DNA from: Paracoccus aminovorans | GTDB lineage: Bacteria; Pseudomonadota; Alphaproteobacteria; Rhodobacterales; Rhodobacteraceae | Assembly: GCF_900005615.1 (NCBI RefSeq) | Contig: NZ_LN832559.1 | Coordinates: forward strand, 62,001 to 126,000 | Length of the DNA stretch: 64,000 bases | Direction of reading: 5' to 3' | Shown: positions 7,974-15,693 of the stretch, one piece after another | Numbering within the stretch: position 1 is the first letter of the stretch | Layout: each line of letters begins with the position of its first letter | Notes under the pieces: model-generated | Seen by the model: only the letters and a program-made list of their open reading frames with translations | Database searches by the model: none | What the model was told of the DNA's origin: nothing | Translations under genes and position numbers: made by a program

Positions 7974-8647
7974 GCATCCATTCCCGCTTCCCGAACCGTA
8001 GTGCCACAGGCACCCACGGCAAACGTGCGCTGGGTGTCCAGCAGGTGCTGGAATGGGCCTTTCGCACCGAGAAGGCCCGACTGGAACTGCCCGAGCCGCC
8101 CGACCCCGAACGCGGCGACGGTCTGGGCTTCGGCCTCGAATATGTCCTGATGCAGCGCGCCGCGCTGGGCTGCCGGATCGATGGAGGACGCTACAAGCCT
8201 GACAGTTCGACCCACGAGGATGCCGAAGTCATCGCCGCCTGTGTCGCAAACTTGCCGACGTCGCTGGGCGGGTTGCGCATGGCAATCCGCATCGCCGAAC
8301 TGGCACGAGCGGGGATGACGCCAGACTGGATGCCCGGCGCGGTCCCGCGCTGCGTGCCGGTCGAGACGAAGCGCAACCAGCATGGCGACCGCTCGATCAC
8401 CATCCCGGTCGGCACGGCGCGCGTGCTGTCACGCGGCAAATGGCGGACGGTCGAACTGCGCGCCTGTCCGGTCACCTTCTCGCCGCATCCGGAGCAGATC
8501 GCCGCCGCGCGGCGCCACTACGCGCAGTGGTGGCTGGGCCTGCGCTGGGTGCGGGAGGGGCTGATCGCGGGCGGCATGCTGCGCAGTATCGAAGTAACGG
8601 ATACCCTGCCAAAACGAGAGCCATGGCGAGCCAGCACCCGTGTGTGA
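7970..8647 (+). CDS. Conserved phage protein of unknown function (225 aa)
   Basis: It starts inside the stop of the previous gene and ends 13 bases before the convergent gtrA stop. It has a recognisable layout (HGKRALGVQQVLEWAFRTEK near residue 17 and YAQWWLGLRWVREGL near 180) but no catalytic motif I can assign. It is the last P1 early gene before the cassette. The final residues (PKREPWRASTRV) lie at the junction, so the C-terminus may have been changed by the insertion. Confidence 0.7.
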   Translation: MSIHSRFPNRSATGTHGKRALGVQQVLEWAFRTEKARLELPEPPDPERGDGLGFGLEYVLMQRAALGCRIDGGRYKPDSSTHEDAEVIAACVANLPTSLGGLRMAIRIAELARAGMTPDWMPGAVPRCVPVETKRNQHGDRSITIPVGTARVLSRGKWRTVELRACPVTFSPHPEQIAAARRHYAQWWLGLRWVREGLIAGGMLRSIEVTDTLPKREPWRASTRV

Positions 8648-8660
8648 TGACCCTGAACCA

Positions 8661-9050
8661 TCACCGCATTGGCGAAGGATCAGGTTTGAAGGCCCAATAT
8701 CGCGACAGGAAAAATGTGAGCACCGCAGCTATCAGCGTCGAGACGAGCAGAGCCAGCTCCGCCGGAACCGCTGCAAACTTCAACAACAGCGCAAGGCTCG
8801 ACTCGTTGGCAATGAACCCAAGGACTGCAACGATAACAAAGCGAGATAGCGAGTTTTGCACATCCACACCATGGCCGGCGAACGTGAACAGGTGATGCCC
8901 CCAGAAGCTGACCATGAAAGCGGTCGCGAAGGCTGCGGCATTGCCGATCAGCGGCGCAACCCCAAGCCGGATCAGCATGATCGCGATGGCCAGATGCACC
9001 AGCGTCGCCACCCCTCCGGTCAGGGCGAAACGCGCGGCGGCGCCTAGCAT
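8661..9050 (-). CDS. gtrA: GtrA-family membrane protein
   Basis: A 129-residue protein with four hydrophobic segments and the GtrA layout (FALTGGVATLVHL, then NAAAFATAFMVSFWGHHLFTF, then FLSRYWAF at the end). GtrA proteins are thought to flip undecaprenyl-phosphate-linked sugars across the inner membrane. The start at 9050 overlaps the stop of the GT2 gene by seven bases, making it the last gene of a three-gene operon with GT2 and the ArnT-like transferase. The GtrA-GT2-membrane transferase set is the usual composition of phage serotype-conversion and lipid A modification clusters. Confidence 0.88.
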   Translation of the reverse strand: MLGAAARFALTGGVATLVHLAIAIMLIRLGVAPLIGNAAAFATAFMVSFWGHHLFTFAGHGVDVQNSLSRFVIVAVLGFIANESSLALLLKFAAVPAELALLVSTLIAAVLTFFLSRYWAFKPDPSPMR

Positions 9051-10060
9051 TCGGGCGATGCGGCGATGGTGACATCCTCGGCAATCAAATAGCCGGGGCG
9101 GCCCTTCACCTCGCTGAACACGCGCGCCAGATATTCGCCCAGCACACCGATGGACATCAACTGGATGCCGCTGAAAAAGAAAATTGCCACCGCCAGTGTC
9201 GACCAACCCGGCACGTCATGACCAAGAAACAGGGTGCGGCTGGCCAAGAATAGCCCGTATAGGATCGACAGGCTGGCCAGCACCATCCCGATCCCGGTCC
9301 ACATGCGAAGAGGCCAGTCGGTAAAGGCGGTCAGTCCGGTCATGCCCAGTTTCAGCAGTCGCCGGAAGCCGAATTTGGTGCTGCCCCCGCCGCGCGGCTG
9401 CAACTCGACCGGGATCGCCAGCGAGCGAAAGCCGACCCAGGCATAAAGCCCCTTCATGAAGCGGTTGCTTTCGGGCAGGGCGCAAAGCGCATCGACGACC
9501 TTGCGATCCATCAGCCGGAAATCGCGTGCTCCGGCGGGCATCGGCACCTCACTGCCGATGTTCAGGAAGCGATAGAAGGCAGCCGTGCAGCGGCGCTTCA
9601 GCCAGCTCTCGTCGTTACGATGGGCGCGCACGGCATAGACGATCTCATAGCCCTCGCGGTATTTCTCGAGCATGGTGTCGACATAACGCAGGGGCTCCTG
9701 CAGGTCGGCGTCGAGGATCACAACCGCCTTGCCCGCCGCATGGCGCAGCCCGGCCATGATTGCCTGTTCCTTGCCGAAATTGCGCGACAGGCGTAGCAGG
9801 CGGACGGGTACGTCCCAATGGCCGGATTGGATCAGTTCCAGCGTGGCATCGGTGCTGCCGTCATCGACCACCAGAATTTCAGATTGCGGAACCAGCCTGC
9901 GCGCCTTGCGCGACACCCGGTTCAGTGTTTCCACGATAGTCTCCGCCTCGTTGAAGGCCGGAATGACGAAGGACAGATCCGGCACCGTCGGACCGAGGTG
10001 GAGTACCCGTGGCGTGGTATTTGCCGTTTCGCGGGTGATATCCTGCATGTGACCCATCAT
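9044..10060 (-). CDS. GT2 polyprenyl-phosphate glycosyltransferase (GtrB/ArnC/DPM1-like)
   Basis: A 338-residue enzyme. The N-terminal GT2 domain shows LSFVIPAFNEAETI, LVVDDGSTDATLE, the nucleotide-binding LDADLQEP and RDFRLMDRKV. Two membrane helices close the protein (about residues 240-262 and 275-300), as in GtrB and ArnC. The expected reaction transfers a sugar from a nucleotide donor to undecaprenyl phosphate on the cytoplasmic face. GtrA would then flip the product and the membrane transferase downstream in the pathway would use it. The start overlaps the ArnT-like stop (ATGA); a second ATG three bases later has better spacing from GAGGT. Confidence 0.9.
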   Translation of the reverse strand: MMGHMQDITRETANTTPRVLHLGPTVPDLSFVIPAFNEAETIVETLNRVSRKARRLVPQSEILVVDDGSTDATLELIQSGHWDVPVRLLRLSRNFGKEQAIMAGLRHAAGKAVVILDADLQEPLRYVDTMLEKYREGYEIVYAVRAHRNDESWLKRRCTAAFYRFLNIGSEVPMPAGARDFRLMDRKVVDALCALPESNRFMKGLYAWVGFRSLAIPVELQPRGGGSTKFGFRRLLKLGMTGLTAFTDWPLRMWTGIGMVLASLSILYGLFLASRTLFLGHDVPGWSTLAVAIFFFSGIQLMSIGVLGEYLARVFSEVKGRPGYLIAEDVTIAASPEC

Positions 10061-11583
10061 TTCACCTCGCCTGCGGCTGGGGTAACGAACAGGACATGCC
10101 GCCCATATTCACCCAGGTTTTCAAGTCCGAATGCTGCGGCCTCTGTCGCTTGATCGGGCGGCACCGAAAATGCAGCCGGTGCGCCGTCAATAGCCAGCCT
10201 TGCAAAGTCTTCGTTCTCAATGGCCCGCGCTTTGCCGCCCGAATAGAATTCAGCCGAGTAGTTGCGACCACCGAGGGTATAAAGTTGCGCGTCGGGCAAT
10301 GCCGCGCTGGTGGCAGCGACCAGCGCTTTGTCGGATTTCAGCCGAATTTGCTGAGGTACAAAAATGGCGCCCGAGGTCAGCGCGAGGAAAAGCGCAAATA
10401 TCGCCGATGTCGCGATAGCGAAACCGACCCGCGTCGCACGACCCGGCTGAGTCTCGAACACCTCTGCGAACAGCACGACCAGCAGAACGGCGGCGGCAGG
10501 CAGGCCCGGTAGAACATAGGCGGCAAGGATGTTGGATGCCGGTGTGAACAGCAAAAGCGGAGACACAGCCCAGAGCAGCAGATAGATCAGCCAGCCAGAG
10601 CGATCTTGTCGGACGGTCGTGAGGGTTTTGCCGGGACGGGTCAGCAACAAGGCCGGAACCAAGCTCCAAGGCAAAGCCGCCATCAGCCAGAACAGCCAGA
10701 TCATTCCCTTTGCTTCCTGATGCCCGGACCCGTAAAGGTCGCCTTGCCAGCCGGGGGTCAGGAAGCGCTGAATGTGCTCTCCAATCAGGAAATAGTGCAG
10801 GAAACCGGGCGTGGCAATTTCGGCGGCGACATACCAAGGCACCACCAGCACCATCAGCATCGTTGTGCCCCGTGTCCACGGAAGCTGACGCAATAGGTGC
10901 CAGTTCCGCGTCAAGGTCAGCCAAAGCGTCAGCGGGATGGCACAAAGGACCACGGCCACCGGACCCTTGGCAAGCATTCCGATCGCCAGCCCCAAGAAAA
11001 CGGCATAGCTCCAGCGGCTGCCTGCCCCGCTGACCGCATGCCAGAACCCGACCATGACCAGTGTCGTGCCAAGGACCATCGGCATGTCGGTCATCACAAA
11101 GGCGGATGCGCCAAAGAACATCGCCATCGTTGCCAGCACGACAGTCGCGACCAATGCAGTGTTACGCCCAACGTTATCGCGCACCCAGAGCCAGACGAGA
11201 AACAGCACAGCCAGCGCCGTCAGCAGAATTGGCAGGCGCGCGGCGGCTTCATTCACGCCAAACAACTGCATCCCGCCCGCCGACAGCCAGGTATGCAAAG
11301 GCGGCTTACCCCAAAAGGGCACGCCATAGTCGAATTGCGGCGTCAGCCAGTTTCCGGTCTCGACCATCTTGCGCGCGATTTCCGCATAGCGCGCTTCGGT
11401 CGTGTCGGTGAAAGGCACGGCAAACATCGCCCAAATGCGCAAAAGCCCGAATCCCGTCAGAACCGCGAGCAGGAACCGACGTGCGGTGTTGTCCAGCTGC
11501 ATATCATGCAACGTCGGGCGCAGAATTTTCCGGGCGTGCGTCGCGGCAGGCCGCTGGGCCGAATAGGCCTCGGTTATTGTCAT
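10057..11583 (-). CDS. ArnT-like GT-C membrane glycosyltransferase
   Basis: A 508-residue integral membrane protein of the PMT_2/GT83 type. The first periplasmic loop holds the acidic motif FTDTTEARYAEIARKM, and GKPPLHTWLSA follows, both typical of ArnT-like transferases that take a sugar from undecaprenyl phosphate. About ten hydrophobic segments fill the middle and a soluble tail ends the protein. The acceptor is not visible: lipid A (giving polymyxin resistance) and O-antigen are both possible. The start at 11583 has CAGGA eight bases upstream; an ATG at 11628 lacks one. It is the first gene of the reverse-strand operon and is divergent from the response regulator. Confidence 0.82.
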   Translation of the reverse strand: MTITEAYSAQRPAATHARKILRPTLHDMQLDNTARRFLLAVLTGFGLLRIWAMFAVPFTDTTEARYAEIARKMVETGNWLTPQFDYGVPFWGKPPLHTWLSAGGMQLFGVNEAAARLPILLTALAVLFLVWLWVRDNVGRNTALVATVVLATMAMFFGASAFVMTDMPMVLGTTLVMVGFWHAVSGAGSRWSYAVFLGLAIGMLAKGPVAVVLCAIPLTLWLTLTRNWHLLRQLPWTRGTTMLMVLVVPWYVAAEIATPGFLHYFLIGEHIQRFLTPGWQGDLYGSGHQEAKGMIWLFWLMAALPWSLVPALLLTRPGKTLTTVRQDRSGWLIYLLLWAVSPLLLFTPASNILAAYVLPGLPAAAVLLVVLFAEVFETQPGRATRVGFAIATSAIFALFLALTSGAIFVPQQIRLKSDKALVAATSAALPDAQLYTLGGRNYSAEFYSGGKARAIENEDFARLAIDGAPAAFSVPPDQATEAAAFGLENLGEYGRHVLFVTPAAGEVK

Positions 11584-11748
11584 TATCTGGTCCTGCTTGA
11601 TAGGCGAAGAGCTTGTATTCGCCGCCATTTACCAAGCGAGACCTGTCCGCGCCGTTGCCGGAACTATAACAATCCGTAATGTCCCGCAGGCTTGACCAAG
11701 ACACAGGGTGGGCTATCCCAGCGAAGGGAGCAACTGAAAGCAACACAA
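11584..11748. promoter_or_regulatory. Divergent promoter between ArnT-like operon and two-component genes
   Basis: This AT-richer gap holds ATAACAATCCGTAATG (11668-11683), which resembles TTACCAAACTGTAATC in front of the b561 gene. One regulator may therefore bind both places, and the response regulator coded next door is the natural candidate. TTACCAAG lies near 11627. Confidence 0.4.
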
Positions 11749-12420
11749 ATGCGCGTTCTTGTGGTCGAGGATCATACCGAAACGGCGGAATATATCTCTT
11801 CCAGCCTGCGCGCGCAGGGGCACCTGGTCGATCACTGCGATAATGGCCGCGAAGGCTTCCTGGCAGCGCTGGACAACAATTACGATGTGATGATTTTCGA
11901 CCGTATGCTGCCGGGTCTGGACGGGCTGACACTGATCAAATCGGTGCGCGGCGCAGGGGTAAAAACACCGATCCTGATCCTGTCAGCGATGGACGGCATC
12001 GACGACCGGGTCGAAGGGCTGGAGGCAGGATCGGACGATTATCTGGTCAAGCCGTTCTCGTTTCAGGAATTGTCTGCGCGGCTGGCGGCCCTGACCCGCA
12101 GACCCCCCCTGAAGACCGAGGAAACCGTCCTGCAGGTGGCCGATCTGGAAATGAACCTGATCCGTCGCACGGTCACGCGGGCGGGCCAGTCGCTGGACCT
12201 CCAACCCCGCGAATTCAGCCTGCTGGAATATCTGATGCGCAATGCCGGACGTGTGTTAACCCGCACCATGTTGCTGGAATCGGTCTGGGACTTTCACTTC
12301 GACCCCAAGACCAATGTCGTCGAGACCCATATCAGCCGCTTGCGTAACAAGGTCGACAGACCTTTCGACACCGAATTGATCCACACCGTCCGCGGCGCTG
12401 GCTACAGCCTGCATGGCTAG
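11749..12420 (+). CDS. OmpR/PhoB-type response regulator
   Basis: A 223-residue regulator. The receiver domain shows D8, the phospho-acceptor D51 in VMIFDRMLPGLDG and K101 in DDYLVKPF. The C-terminal winged helix is of OmpR type (LDLQPREFSLLEYL, then THISRLRNKVD and HTVRGAGYSL). Start at ATG 11749, which gives the standard MRVLVVEDH N-terminus; a TTG at 11692 would add an unneeded tail. It overlaps the kinase gene by eight bases. Its place next to the glycosylation operon suggests that it controls that operon in response to an envelope signal. Confidence 0.93.
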   Translation: MRVLVVEDHTETAEYISSSLRAQGHLVDHCDNGREGFLAALDNNYDVMIFDRMLPGLDGLTLIKSVRGAGVKTPILILSAMDGIDDRVEGLEAGSDDYLVKPFSFQELSARLAALTRRPPLKTEETVLQVADLEMNLIRRTVTRAGQSLDLQPREFSLLEYLMRNAGRVLTRTMLLESVWDFHFDPKTNVVETHISRLRNKVDRPFDTELIHTVRGAGYSLHG

Positions 12421-13816
12421 GCATACTGGCATATCGCGCTTCCTGCGCTCGACCTCGGCGCGCCTGTCACTGCGGTTCGCGGCGCTTTACGCAATCATTA
12501 CCGCCTTGGTATTCGGGCTAAGCTATCACTTCGCGGATCGCGAGATCAGTGAATGGGTATCAGATCAACTGGCCGATGATGCGGCTGGTTTCGCAAGTCT
12601 CTATGAAAGCGATGGGCTGGAGGCGGTTCAGGCAAAGCTAGGAGGTTTTGCCGGCTTCAATTTCGAAGACTATCGGATCTACCTGCTTGAGGACGCCAAT
12701 GGCACCGTTCTGGCCGGAAATGTCGATGCCATCGACGGAAAGGGCAGCGGCTATGTCCCCGTCGATGCAATTCACGCCGAAAAGCCACGCTATGAGGATG
12801 TTACCGGCTATCTGCTACATTCGGTGCAACTCGGCCCGAACCGGCTGACCTTGGGCACAAGCACCTATTTTCTTGAAGAGCTGCGCGAGGTTCTCGAGCG
12901 CGGATTCGTTGCGGGCTTCATCCTCTTGCTGCTTGCTGGTTTGCTTGCGGGGATCATTGTAGGTCGCAGAACCGAACAACGGCTGACCCAGATTTCAACG
13001 ACATTGAAGTCGGTGGCGATGGGCCAATTGGAACGTCGCGTCCCCACCACTGGAACCGACAGCGATGATCTTGCCCGCATGGCAGATGAAATCAACCGGA
13101 CCATCGCCCAACTTCAGAAGATGGTCGACAGCCAGAAGCAGATATCAGCAGATATTGCCCATGATCTTCGCACCCCGATGCAGCGTCTGAGGCAGCGGTT
13201 GGATGTGCTGCTGAATGCGCCCGATCTGACGCGTGAGAACAGGGAGGTCGCGGAACAGGCCGTCGAGATTGCCGACGATCTGATCGAGATATTCCATGCT
13301 CTGCTGAGGATCGCGCAGATCGAAGCCGGTCAGCGTTCAGTTCGGTTCGCCGCAACCCCGCTGGCTCCGATCCTCGCCCGGATCGAGGACGCCTATGGCC
13401 CCGTCGCCGAGGAGAACGATCAGACGCTGGTGTTTGGCATTGAGGATCAGGACGCAATGGTTTTGGGCGATCAGCACCTGTTAACCCAAATGATCGCAAA
13501 TCTCGTTGAAAACGCCCTGCGCCACAGCCCTCCGGGAACGCGAATTGAGGTGACACTGGCAAGGTCAGATAACAGCGTTCTGCTTAAGGTTTCAGATAAT
13601 GGACCGGGCATCCCAGCGGAAGAGCGGGACAAGGTCTTCCGCCGCTTTTACCGCCTTGAGAAAAGCCGAACCACTCCGGGCAACGGCTTGGGCCTTAGCA
13701 TGGTCAGAGCGATCGCGGAACTACACAGCGCAGAGGTAACAATGAGCGATAACAATCCGGGCCTGCGCGTTCTGCTGCGTTTCCAGCAAGGCAGCACCGC
13801 GAGGAGCTTAGCCTAG
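12413..13816 (+). CDS. Sensor histidine kinase
   Basis: A 467-residue membrane kinase. Two membrane helices (about residues 22-40 and 165-184) flank a periplasmic sensor of roughly 125 residues. A HAMP region follows (about 185-240), then the H-box with H250 in ADIAHDLRTP, and the ATP-binding N, G1 and G2 boxes (NLVENALRHS, DNGPGIP, GNGLGLSM). The HDLRTP box is the form common in PmrB/QseC-like kinases of the HisKA group. It pairs with the regulator at 11749. The ligand is not evident. Its C-terminus resembles the partial kinase at the window start. Confidence 0.92.
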   Translation: MARHTGISRFLRSTSARLSLRFAALYAIITALVFGLSYHFADREISEWVSDQLADDAAGFASLYESDGLEAVQAKLGGFAGFNFEDYRIYLLEDANGTVLAGNVDAIDGKGSGYVPVDAIHAEKPRYEDVTGYLLHSVQLGPNRLTLGTSTYFLEELREVLERGFVAGFILLLLAGLLAGIIVGRRTEQRLTQISTTLKSVAMGQLERRVPTTGTDSDDLARMADEINRTIAQLQKMVDSQKQISADIAHDLRTPMQRLRQRLDVLLNAPDLTRENREVAEQAVEIADDLIEIFHALLRIAQIEAGQRSVRFAATPLAPILARIEDAYGPVAEENDQTLVFGIEDQDAMVLGDQHLLTQMIANLVENALRHSPPGTRIEVTLARSDNSVLLKVSDNGPGIPAEERDKVFRRFYRLEKSRTTPGNGLGLSMVRAIAELHSAEVTMSDNNPGLRVLLRFQQGSTARSLA

Positions 13817-13992
13817 ACGATACAGCCTGCGAGATCTTGTAAGCGCCACACGAACAAACCCGCAACAAAACAGTTTGACATTCGAGCCTCTCTTGACTCA
13901 TAACTCAAGGATCGAAGACGAGCGCCCGGAGAACAGACGTCTCTCAGGTCCTCATCAGGTCAAACCCTCCACACCTCCCCCCTGCCATGGTT

Positions 13993-14022
13993 CCTCCCCG
14001 ACGCGATCTGTATTCGGGGGGG
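13993..14022 (+). ncRNA. Conserved hairpin, P1 copy
   Basis: CCTCCCCGA (13993-14001) pairs with TCGGGGGGG region bases 14014-14022, leaving a 12-base loop. The P2 copy at 60462-60489 keeps the GGTTCCT entry, the 12-base loop and the stem, but the closing pairs differ on both strands. Such matched changes suggest that the structure is selected. Function unknown; an RNA element ahead of the methyltransferase operon is the simplest reading. Confidence 0.5.
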
Positions 14023-14306
14023 CGCAGCGCGGCATTTCGCTAGCGACATGGATTCTCACCGGGGAATCCAGGCGGAAGCCACCTGCCGCGCGACCTTGGG
14101 GAAAACGAATCATTATCAAAGGCTTGCCGAATCGCGACCTTGGCGTGCTGGATTCTTTTGCGGAATCCAGGGAATCCAGTTTGTGGAAGCCACCACGCCG
14201 GAAGTCAGCCAGCGGAAGCCACCTGCCGGGAAGCTGTTGAATCCACGCATGGATTTCCGATTGACAAAGCTGCCCTCCTTGACCTACCCCTTGAGCATCG
14301 AAGAAT

Positions 14307-14346
14307 AGCGCCCGGAGGAATCCCCTCGCGGGCGCTTTCGTTTTTT
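14307..14346 (+). terminator. Rho-independent terminator before ParB-methyltransferase
   Basis: AGCGCCCG (14307-14314) pairs with CGGGCGCT (14329-14336), followed by TTCGTTTTTT. It lies 88 bases before the methyltransferase start. P2 has one in the same place (60618-60653), so read-through or antitermination may control these genes. Confidence 0.8.
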
Positions 14347-14433
14347 CACCACATCGCGGATCCCGATTCTGACGCTGCCTTCCCGGGTCGCGCGCGTCGG
14401 CATGTCCGCCCTGCCCCAGACGAGACCCACCCC

Positions 14434-15693
14434 ATGGACCTGGTGTTCACGCCGAGCCAGATCGAGACTTGGCCTCTCGACCGGCTGCGGCCCTATGCCC
14501 GCAATGCCAAGATCCACGGCACCGACCAGGTGGCGAAGATCGCCGCCAGCATGGCGAAGTTCGGCTGGACGGTGCCCTGCATGGTCGCGGACGATGGCGA
14601 GTTGATCGCCGGGCATGGCCGGGTGCTGGCGGCAACCATGCTGGGGTTGACCGAGGCGCCGGTGATCCGGCTCGGCCATCTCGACGAGGCTGAGCGTCGG
14701 GCGTACCGCATCGCAGACAACAAGCTGACCGAGCTCGGCAAATGGGACGAGGCCCTGCTGCGCGACGAGATCGCGGGGCTGCTGGCCGAGGATTTCGACC
14801 CGACGCTGCTGGGGATCACCGACGAGGATCTGGACGCCCTGCTGCGCGATCCGGATCAGGTGGAAGGTGCAGCTGTCGAGGGCGAGGACGACATTCCCGA
14901 GGCACCGGTCACGCCGGTATCGGTCGCGGGCGACCTGTGGCAGCTCGGATCGCACCGGCTGATCTGCGGCGACAGCACGTCTGCCGATGTGGTCGGGCGG
15001 CTGCTGGGCGAGGTGAAGCCTCTGCTGATGGTCACAGACCCGCCCTATGGCGTGGAATATGACCCGTCCTGGCGCAACCAGGCGGGGGCGGCCAAGACCC
15101 GCCGCACGGGCAAGGTGCTGAACGACGACCGCGCCGATTGGCGCGAGGCATGGGCGCTGTTCCCCGGCGATGTCGCCTATGTCTGGCATGGTGCGCTGCA
15201 TGCGGCGACCGTGGCCGACAGCCTGGTGGTCGCGGGCTTCGCCATCCGGTCACAGATCATCTGGGCCAAGGACCGGCTGGTCCTCAGCCGCGGCGATTAC
15301 CACTGGCAGCACGAACCCTGCTGGTATGCGGTGCGGGCCAAGGGCAAGGGCCACTGGGCGGGCGACCGCAAGCAGACGACGCTGTGGCAGATTTCCGGCA
15401 AGGACCAGGATGCCGACACGGTTCACGGCACGCAGAAGCCGGTGGAATGCATGCGCCGCCCGATCCTGAACAATTCCAGCCCCCGTCAGGCGGTCTATGA
15501 GCCCTTCATGGGCTCCGGCACCACGCTGATCGCAGCGGAAACCACCGGCCGGGTGTGCTTCGGGGTCGAGTTGAACCCGGCCTATGTCGATGTCGCCGTC
15601 GAGCGCTGGCAGTCCTTCACCGGCGAGGACGCCGTGCTGGCGGAGACCGGCGAGAGTTTCACCGCCCTCAAGGCCAGGCGGCTCGCGGCATGA
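14434..15693 (+). CDS. ParB-like domain fused to DNA N6-adenine-type methyltransferase
   Basis: A 419-residue fusion. Residues 10-130 are a ParB/sulfiredoxin-fold domain (RLRPYARNAKIHG, GELIAGHGRVLAA, RIADNKLTELG). Residues about 160-415 are a beta-class DNA methyltransferase with motif IV TDPPYG before motif I PFMGSGTTLIAAETTGR. The DPPY form is usual for adenine-N6 enzymes. No restriction partner is adjacent, so it is probably an orphan enzyme that modifies phage DNA or blocks host restriction. The P2 gene at 60666 is a close relative, nearly identical in the methyltransferase half. Start at ATG 14434 after the terminator; the ribosome site is weak. Confidence 0.85.
   Translation: MDLVFTPSQIETWPLDRLRPYARNAKIHGTDQVAKIAASMAKFGWTVPCMVADDGELIAGHGRVLAATMLGLTEAPVIRLGHLDEAERRAYRIADNKLTELGKWDEALLRDEIAGLLAEDFDPTLLGITDEDLDALLRDPDQVEGAAVEGEDDIPEAPVTPVSVAGDLWQLGSHRLICGDSTSADVVGRLLGEVKPLLMVTDPPYGVEYDPSWRNQAGAAKTRRTGKVLNDDRADWREAWALFPGDVAYVWHGALHAATVADSLVVAGFAIRSQIIWAKDRLVLSRGDYHWQHEPCWYAVRAKGKGHWAGDRKQTTLWQISGKDQDADTVHGTQKPVECMRRPILNNSSPRQAVYEPFMGSGTTLIAAETTGRVCFGVELNPAYVDVAVERWQSFTGEDAVLAETGESFTALKARRLAA

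Larger units (their letters stand above)
8648..13990. mobile_element. Surface-modification and two-component cassette inside P1
   Basis: Five genes of non-phage-structural type lie between the early gene ending at 8647 and the point near 13990 where similarity to P2 non-coding DNA resumes. In P2 the matching interval holds only a DUF6362 gene (59862-60350), so P1 has lost that gene and gained this block. No transposase, integrase or flanking repeat was found at its edges. It could be serotype-conversion-like cargo or chromosomal DNA brought in by rearrangement next to mprF. Confidence 0.65.
13817..14433. other. P1 non-coding stretch before the ParB-methyltransferase genes
   Basis: About 615 bases without a convincing gene. 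The first 170 bases are the end of the cassette. From about 13990 the DNA resembles the P2 gap at 60351-60665. It contains a conserved hairpin (13993-14022), several short GAATCCAG and GGAAGCCACCTGCCG repeats (14050-14230) and a terminator (14307-14346). Short frames read here have no protein-like character. Confidence 0.6.

Noticed and set aside
13875..14308. Open frames in the gap before the first ParB-methyltransferase
   Set aside because: They read across repeats and a terminator; no homology between the frames and any P2 protein, while the DNA elements themselves are conserved.
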